Origin: an uncultured Clostridia bacterium
Lineage (GTDB): Bacteria; Bacillota; Clostridia; Oscillospirales; Ruminococcaceae
Direction of reading: 5' to 3'
Assembly: GCA_947631585.1 (NCBI GenBank)
Contig: CANRLY010000085.1
Span: 1-7,848 of the forward strand
Length of the DNA stretch: 7,848 bases
The notes under the pieces are model-generated. The model had not been told where the DNA came from. It was given only the letters and a program-made list of their open reading frames with translations, and did no database searches. A program made the position numbers and the translations under genes. Below are positions 4,829-7,848 of this stretch, piece after piece. Numbering within the stretch: position 1 is the first letter of the stretch; each line of letters begins with the position of its first letter.

Positions 4829-6511
4829 TCAGACAGCGTAAGAAACACGGACCAACTCGTCCATGGTGGAGACTCCCTGCTGGACCAGATCCGAAACGTT
4901 GTCACGCAAAAGCTTCGTGCCCTGCTTTCTGGCAAGCTCTGCGATCTCGTCGGATTTTGCACCCTTGGCAATGATCGACGACATCTCGTTGGTAGCAAGC
5001 AGTATCTCGTGAATGGCAGTTCTGCCCCGGTAACCTGTGTCGGAACATTCCTTGCAGCCTACCGCATCGTAAACTTCAATGGGCACATTCTTGTCAATGC
5101 CCATCAATTCGTTCTCTTCGGGAGTGGAAAGCCTCTTCTTCTTGCAGGCAGGACAAAGCTTCTTTACAAGTCGCTGCGCAACTACCCCTATCAGCGAAGT
5201 TGCTACCATGTACGGCGCAACTCCCATGTCCACCAGACGGGTAATGGTCGAAGCCGCATCGTTGGTGTGAAGCGTGGATAATACCAAGTGTCCCGTGATA
5301 GCCGCCCTTATGGCGATCTCGGAAGTCTCCTGGTCACGCATCTCTCCTATCATTACTATGTCAGGGTCCTGACGAAGTATAGACCTCAGCGCCGCCGCAA
5401 AGGTCATGCCCGCTTTGGCGTTTACCTGACACTGGTTAACTCCTTCTATGGCTTTTTCCACAGGGTCCTCAACCGTGATAACGTTCACGTTCGGCTTCGC
5501 AAGCTCACCTAAAGCAGCGTAAAGCGTGGTAGTCTTACCTGAACCGGTAGGTCCAGTTACCAGCAGTACCCCCTGCGGAACTTTAAGACAAGACTCAAAC
5601 ATCTTGTAGTTGTAATCGTTCATACCAAGGTCGGTTATCTTCCTTACTCCAACGTCGCCGGTGGCAAGTATACGGATAACCACCTTCTCACCGTGAACTA
5701 CCGGCAGATTGGATACACGGACGTCCAGATGGACTCCGTCAACGTCCTGGGAAAAACGTCCGTCCTGAGGTATCCTCTTTTCGGCAATGTTCATGCCGCT
5801 GATGATCTTGTAACGTGTGACAAGCGAGTTGTGTACGTTGCTGGAAACTTCCATCAGCTTTACCAGGTCTCCGTTTACCCTGACCCTTATCTGCGTGTAA
5901 TTCTTGAACGGCTCTATATGAATGTCCGTTGCGTCCATACGGAAAGAGTTTTCAACTATCTGAGTAGCCAGCTTAACAACAGGCGCATTCTCTATCCTGT
6001 CCGCAGAGAAGTCTATCTCCTCTTCGCCGTCGCCGCTCTCCATCTCTTTCTTGACTTCCTCGGCAACAGTGGACATATTTCCTTCGGAATACATCTTTCC
6101 TATCGCTTTGGTAATTGCAGCCTTTGTCGCCATAACAGGCACAGGCGTGCAGCCGGTAATTACCCTTATGTCCTCAAATACATAAAAGTTTACCGGGTCA
6201 TTGGTGGCGACCGTCAGCCTCTTTCCCATAAGCGAAACTGCGATCAGATTGTACTTCTTTGCGACCGCTTCCGGTATCTTGTTCACTATGTCGGCTTTCA
6301 GCTCCGTCTCAGCCAGATCAATGAACTGAACGTTCAGCCTGTCTGCCAGACACTTTGCAAACTCAATGTCGGAAACGTATCCCAGATCGACAACTATCTC
6401 ACCAAACAGCTTGTTCTTGTCCTCTTTCTTCTTGGCAAGAACGTCCTGTAACTGTTCTTCGGTAATAAGCCCTTTTTCAATAAGATACTGACCTATAGGT
6501 ACATTTTTCAT
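4829..6511 (-). CDS. pilB: Type IV pilus extension ATPase PilB (GspE/PilB family)
   Basis: This 560-residue cytoplasmic ATPase drives pilin polymerisation, working with the PilC platform (not in this window). The N-terminal MshEN-type domain has two repeats: IGQYLIEKGLITEEQL (6-21) and FGEIVVDLGYVSDIEF (36-51). An acidic linker follows (about 150-168). The N2 region DATDIHIEP (193-201) and RIPQDGRF (246-253) precede the motor. The motor shows Walker A GPTGSGKTT (320-328), an Asp box VEDPVE (347-352), Walker B DPDIVMIGEMRD (382-393) and a His box TGHLVLSTLHTND (406-418). The tetracysteine zinc site is CPAC (453-456) plus CKEC (486-489), diagnostic of PilB/GspE and absent from PilT. Length is normal. 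The ATG at 6509-6511 gives the expected family N-terminus; GGCAGG (6521-6526) 9 bases upstream is a modest ribosome binding site. It is the first gene of the pilB-pilT unit and is divergent from pilD. Confidence 0.95.
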   Translation of the reverse strand: MKNVPIGQYLIEKGLITEEQLQDVLAKKKEDKNKLFGEIVVDLGYVSDIEFAKCLADRLNVQFIDLAETELKADIVNKIPEAVAKKYNLIAVSLMGKRLTVATNDPVNFYVFEDIRVITGCTPVPVMATKAAITKAIGKMYSEGNMSTVAEEVKKEMESGDGEEEIDFSADRIENAPVVKLATQIVENSFRMDATDIHIEPFKNYTQIRVRVNGDLVKLMEVSSNVHNSLVTRYKIISGMNIAEKRIPQDGRFSQDVDGVHLDVRVSNLPVVHGEKVVIRILATGDVGVRKITDLGMNDYNYKMFESCLKVPQGVLLVTGPTGSGKTTTLYAALGELAKPNVNVITVEDPVEKAIEGVNQCQVNAKAGMTFAAALRSILRQDPDIVMIGEMRDQETSEIAIRAAITGHLVLSTLHTNDAASTITRLVDMGVAPYMVATSLIGVVAQRLVKKLCPACKKKRLSTPEENELMGIDKNVPIEVYDAVGCKECSDTGYRGRTAIHEILLATNEMSSIIAKGAKSDEIAELARKQGTKLLRDNVSDLVQQGVSTMDELVRVSYAV

Positions 6512-6573
6512 ACCGTTCTACCTGCCTTTTTATAAAAAATTTATCGGAACAGCCGCCCCTGACGGAAACGGCT

Positions 6574-6601
6574 TGTTTAAACCTCTTGTAAAACTCGTCA
6601 A
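6574..6601 (-). promoter_or_regulatory. Possible pilB promoter
   Basis: On the minus strand, TTGACG (complement of 6596-6601) is followed after 16 bp by TAAACA (complement of 6574-6579). The -35 match is good and the -10 match poor, so this is tentative. If right, it overlaps the pilD promoter on the other strand, so the two transcription units would compete or share a regulator. Confidence 0.3.
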
Positions 6602-6614
6602 ACTGTGCTAAAAT
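6586..6614 (+). promoter_or_regulatory. Promoter of the prepilin peptidase gene
   Basis: TTGTAA (6586-6591) and TAAAAT (6609-6614) are separated by 17 bp, with TG at 6606-6607 giving an extended -10. Predicted transcription starts near 6621, leaving a short leader of about 26 nt with the ribosome binding site GGGAGG at 6633-6638. Confidence 0.7.
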
Positions 6615-6646
6615 AGTATAAGAATTTAAATCGGGAGGGATCTGCA

Positions 6647-7447
6647 ATGCTGATCTTGTCATATATCCTAGTCTATCTGATGATATTCTCTTTCGGAATA
6701 GTCATCGGCAGCTTCTTGAACGTCTGTATATACCGGCTGCCTAAAGAAGAATCTATCGTCAAAGGCGCATCTCACTGTATGACCTGCGGCGAAAAGATCA
6801 AAAAACGTGACCTTGTCCCAATACTCAGCTGGTGTCTGCTCAGAGGTAAGTGCCGTAACTGTAAAGCCCCTATCTCACCAAGATATACCGTGGTGGAAGC
6901 CCTTACCGGCGTGCTTTTCCTGCTGGCATTCTTGAAGTACGACTTCACCCGGCAAGCCCTTATGGGAATACTCTGCTGCCTGCTGCTGGCTGCGCTGGTG
7001 GTGGTTTTCTTCATGGACTGGGATACCCAGCTCATCTCCACCCCCGTGGTGATATTTATAGGACTGCTCGGCGCTTTCAAACTTGCCTGGAACCTACTTG
7101 CTCCCAGACCGCTTGATAACGTCAGCCTGAAATCTGCGCTCATCGGGGCTTTCGTGGTGTCAGTCCCGTTTCTGCTTATCGAACTTTTCTCAGGCGGAAA
7201 AGCCATGGGCAGAGGCGATACTTACCTTATGTGCGCCGCCGGACTTTTCCTCGGTACAAAATGCGTGCTAGTCGCCGCTTTCGTGGGAATGATAACCGGT
7301 TCGGTCGCCGGAATGATACTTAAACATAAGACCGGCAGCTCAAAATTCGCCTTCGGACCTTACCTCTCACTGGGAATAGCCGTCTCCGCTTTCTTCGGTA
7401 ACTACCTGGGCGACCTCTACCTCCGCTTCGCCGGATTTATCCAGTAA
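6647..7447 (+). CDS. pilD: Prepilin peptidase / N-methyltransferase (type 4 prepilin leader peptidase)
   Basis: This 266-residue polytopic membrane aspartic protease cleaves the leader of type IV prepilins and, in bifunctional members, N-methylates the new N-terminus. The first membrane segment ends in the family signature GSFLNVCIYRLP (21-32). The cytosolic methyltransferase-type domain keeps both zinc cysteine pairs, CMTC (44-47) and CRNC (69-72), and SPRYTVVEALTG (77-88), so both activities are expected. The catalytic aspartates are D124 in FFMDWDTQLIS and D191 in GRGD (the GxGD motif); FAFGPYLSLG (235-244) is also typical. Several hydrophobic segments fill the C-terminal two thirds. The ATG at 6647 has GGGAGG 8 bases upstream. 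It is divergent from pilB, with 135 bp between the starts. It could serve other pilin-like proteins, but its position next to pilB-pilT supports pilus processing. Confidence 0.95.
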   Translation: MLILSYILVYLMIFSFGIVIGSFLNVCIYRLPKEESIVKGASHCMTCGEKIKKRDLVPILSWCLLRGKCRNCKAPISPRYTVVEALTGVLFLLAFLKYDFTRQALMGILCCLLLAALVVVFFMDWDTQLISTPVVIFIGLLGAFKLAWNLLAPRPLDNVSLKSALIGAFVVSVPFLLIELFSGGKAMGRGDTYLMCAAGLFLGTKCVLVAAFVGMITGSVAGMILKHKTGSSKFAFGPYLSLGIAVSAFFGNYLGDLYLRFAGFIQ

Positions 7448-7460
7448 GGAATAACCCCTC

Positions 7461-7489
7461 AGCCTTTCCATGTAGGGAAGGCTTTTTTT
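7461..7489 (+). terminator. Intrinsic terminator of pilD
   Basis: AGCCTTTCC (7461-7469) pairs with GGGAAGGCT (7475-7483) over 9 bp (one G-U) around loop ATGTA, and is followed by a T7 run. It starts 13 bases after the pilD stop. Confidence 0.93.
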
Positions 7490-7724
7490 CTGCCTAAAAA
7501 GCAAGACAAGCCCAAAGCCTTTACACTATCAAGAGCCTGAAAACCGAAAATATCCAAACCCCAATCTCCGCAGGAAACGCCAAGCCATCATCACATAAAG
7601 CGCCTGACCCCACGCAGAAAGCCCAAGCCCTTACAAGAAACGCCTGCCCCCTGCTGCAAAGTCCGAAACCAGTACCTGACCCCCACATAGAGATCGCCGC
7701 ACCCTTGATCCCGCACCCCTGCTC
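7490..7724. other. Non-coding A+C-rich tract with weak direct repeats
   Basis: I find no convincing gene in this stretch. Hand counting over 7491-7720 gives about 77 A, 87 C, 36 G and 30 T, so about 71% of bases on the + strand are A or C. This is an unusually strong strand asymmetry. The motif CGCCTG(A)CCCC recurs at 7601-7611, 7641-7651 and, less exactly, 7673-7684, mixed with AAAGCC / AAACGCC words. It looks like decayed repeat sequence rather than a protein gene. Confidence 0.55.
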
Positions 7725-7760
7725 AAAAAATCCTCTTAAAGTTAATTAAGGGGATTTTTT
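7725..7760. terminator. Bidirectional intrinsic terminator
   Basis: A 15-bp stem (7725-7739 with 7746-7760, one G-U pair) starts with A6 and ends with T6 around loop AGTTAA. It can therefore terminate transcription from either side. The most likely client is a leftward gene ending near 7813. Confidence 0.8.
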
Positions 7761-7762
7761 CA

Positions 7763-7786
7763 GCAAGCGGCATTAACGCCGCTCGC
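7763..7786. repeat. Hairpin beside the right-hand terminator
   Basis: GCAAGCGGC (7763-7771) pairs with GCCGCTCGC (7778-7786) over 9 bp (one A-C mismatch as read on the + strand, G-U on the - strand RNA), loop ATTAAC. On the + strand it is followed 5 bases later by T6 (7792-7797). It pairs better as minus-strand RNA, which suggests it belongs to a leftward transcript. Confidence 0.5.
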
Positions 7787-7812
7787 AGATGTTTTTTAGT
7801 TCGCTTGGGTAA

Positions 7813-7848
7813 TCAGGTAACGTCAGTTACGATCGGTTCGCCGGTAGT
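7813..7848 (-). CDS. Possible 3' end of a leftward gene (last 11 codons)
   Basis: On the minus strand one frame is open from the window edge to TGA at 7813-7815, giving TTGEPIVTDVT as a possible C-terminus. The only support is its position: two hairpins, one a strong bidirectional terminator, follow within 90 bases, and nothing else needs them. Eleven codons are too few to name a family. It could equally be chance open frame in intergenic DNA. Confidence 0.25.
   Translation of the reverse strand, partial: TTGEPIVTDVT

Noticed and set aside
4531..4998. 155-residue minus-strand frame joining the end of pilB to the start of pilT across the cloverleaf
   Set aside because: It is out of frame with both genes; the palindromic GC-rich DNA simply lacks stops in this frame.
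5693..6451. 252-residue + strand open frame opposite pilB
   Set aside because: Antisense shadow of pilB, with no family resemblance and no ribosome binding site.
7521..7688. 55-residue minus-strand open frame in the A+C-rich tract
   Set aside because: Rich in Gly/Trp/Phe from G-runs, no ribosome binding site upstream of its ATG and no recognisable family; best explained as chance frame in repeat-like DNA.

Overview
The window looks like part of a chromosome of an anaerobic low- to mid-GC Bacillota, most likely an Oscillospiraceae/Ruminococcus-type gut bacterium. This is an inference. It rests on the FakA-type fatty acid kinase, a GTP-type PEP carboxykinase, type IV pilus genes of the Gram-positive kind, consensus sigma-A promoters, AGGAGG-like ribosome binding sites, and intergenic spaces rich in palindromes. 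There is no phage, transposase, CRISPR, rRNA or tRNA signal. All major genes are intact, except those cut by the window edges.

Layout. Positions 1-1174 (+) hold the 3' part of a DAK2/DegV-like fatty acid kinase gene (fakA/yloV type), closed by a strong intrinsic terminator. Positions 1266-3207 (+) hold a GTP-type phosphoenolpyruvate carboxykinase gene with its own perfect-consensus promoter and a perfect 9+3+9 palindrome just at the predicted transcription start. Positions 3208-3550 hold no convincing protein gene but several strong hairpins, three copies of GGGGTAATT and an internal extended -10 promoter. This is a repeat-like unit that could express a small RNA. Positions 3551-4615 (-) encode PilT and 4829-6511 (-) encode PilB, transcribed in the order pilB then pilT. 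The 213-bp gap between them contains a cloverleaf-like nest of four GC-rich palindromes. Positions 6512-6646 are a divergent promoter region. Positions 6647-7447 (+) encode a prepilin peptidase (PilD), followed by an intrinsic terminator. Positions 7490-7724 are a non-coding A+C-rich tract with weak direct repeats. A bidirectional terminator (7725-7760), a second hairpin and possibly the last 11 codons of a leftward gene fill the right edge.

How the genes fit together. PilB (extension ATPase), PilT (retraction ATPase) and PilD (removal of the prepilin leader) form the motor and processing part of a retractile type IV pilus. The pilins, PilC platform and PilM/N/O are not in the window and must lie elsewhere. 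The two metabolic genes on the left (fatty acid phosphorylation for phospholipid synthesis; PEP/oxaloacetate interconversion) appear to be separate transcription units unrelated to the pilus. No clearly new protein system is visible. The most unusual material is in the intergenic regions: the cloverleaf palindrome between pilB and pilT, the promoter-containing hairpin cluster after the carboxykinase gene, and the palindrome at the carboxykinase transcription start.
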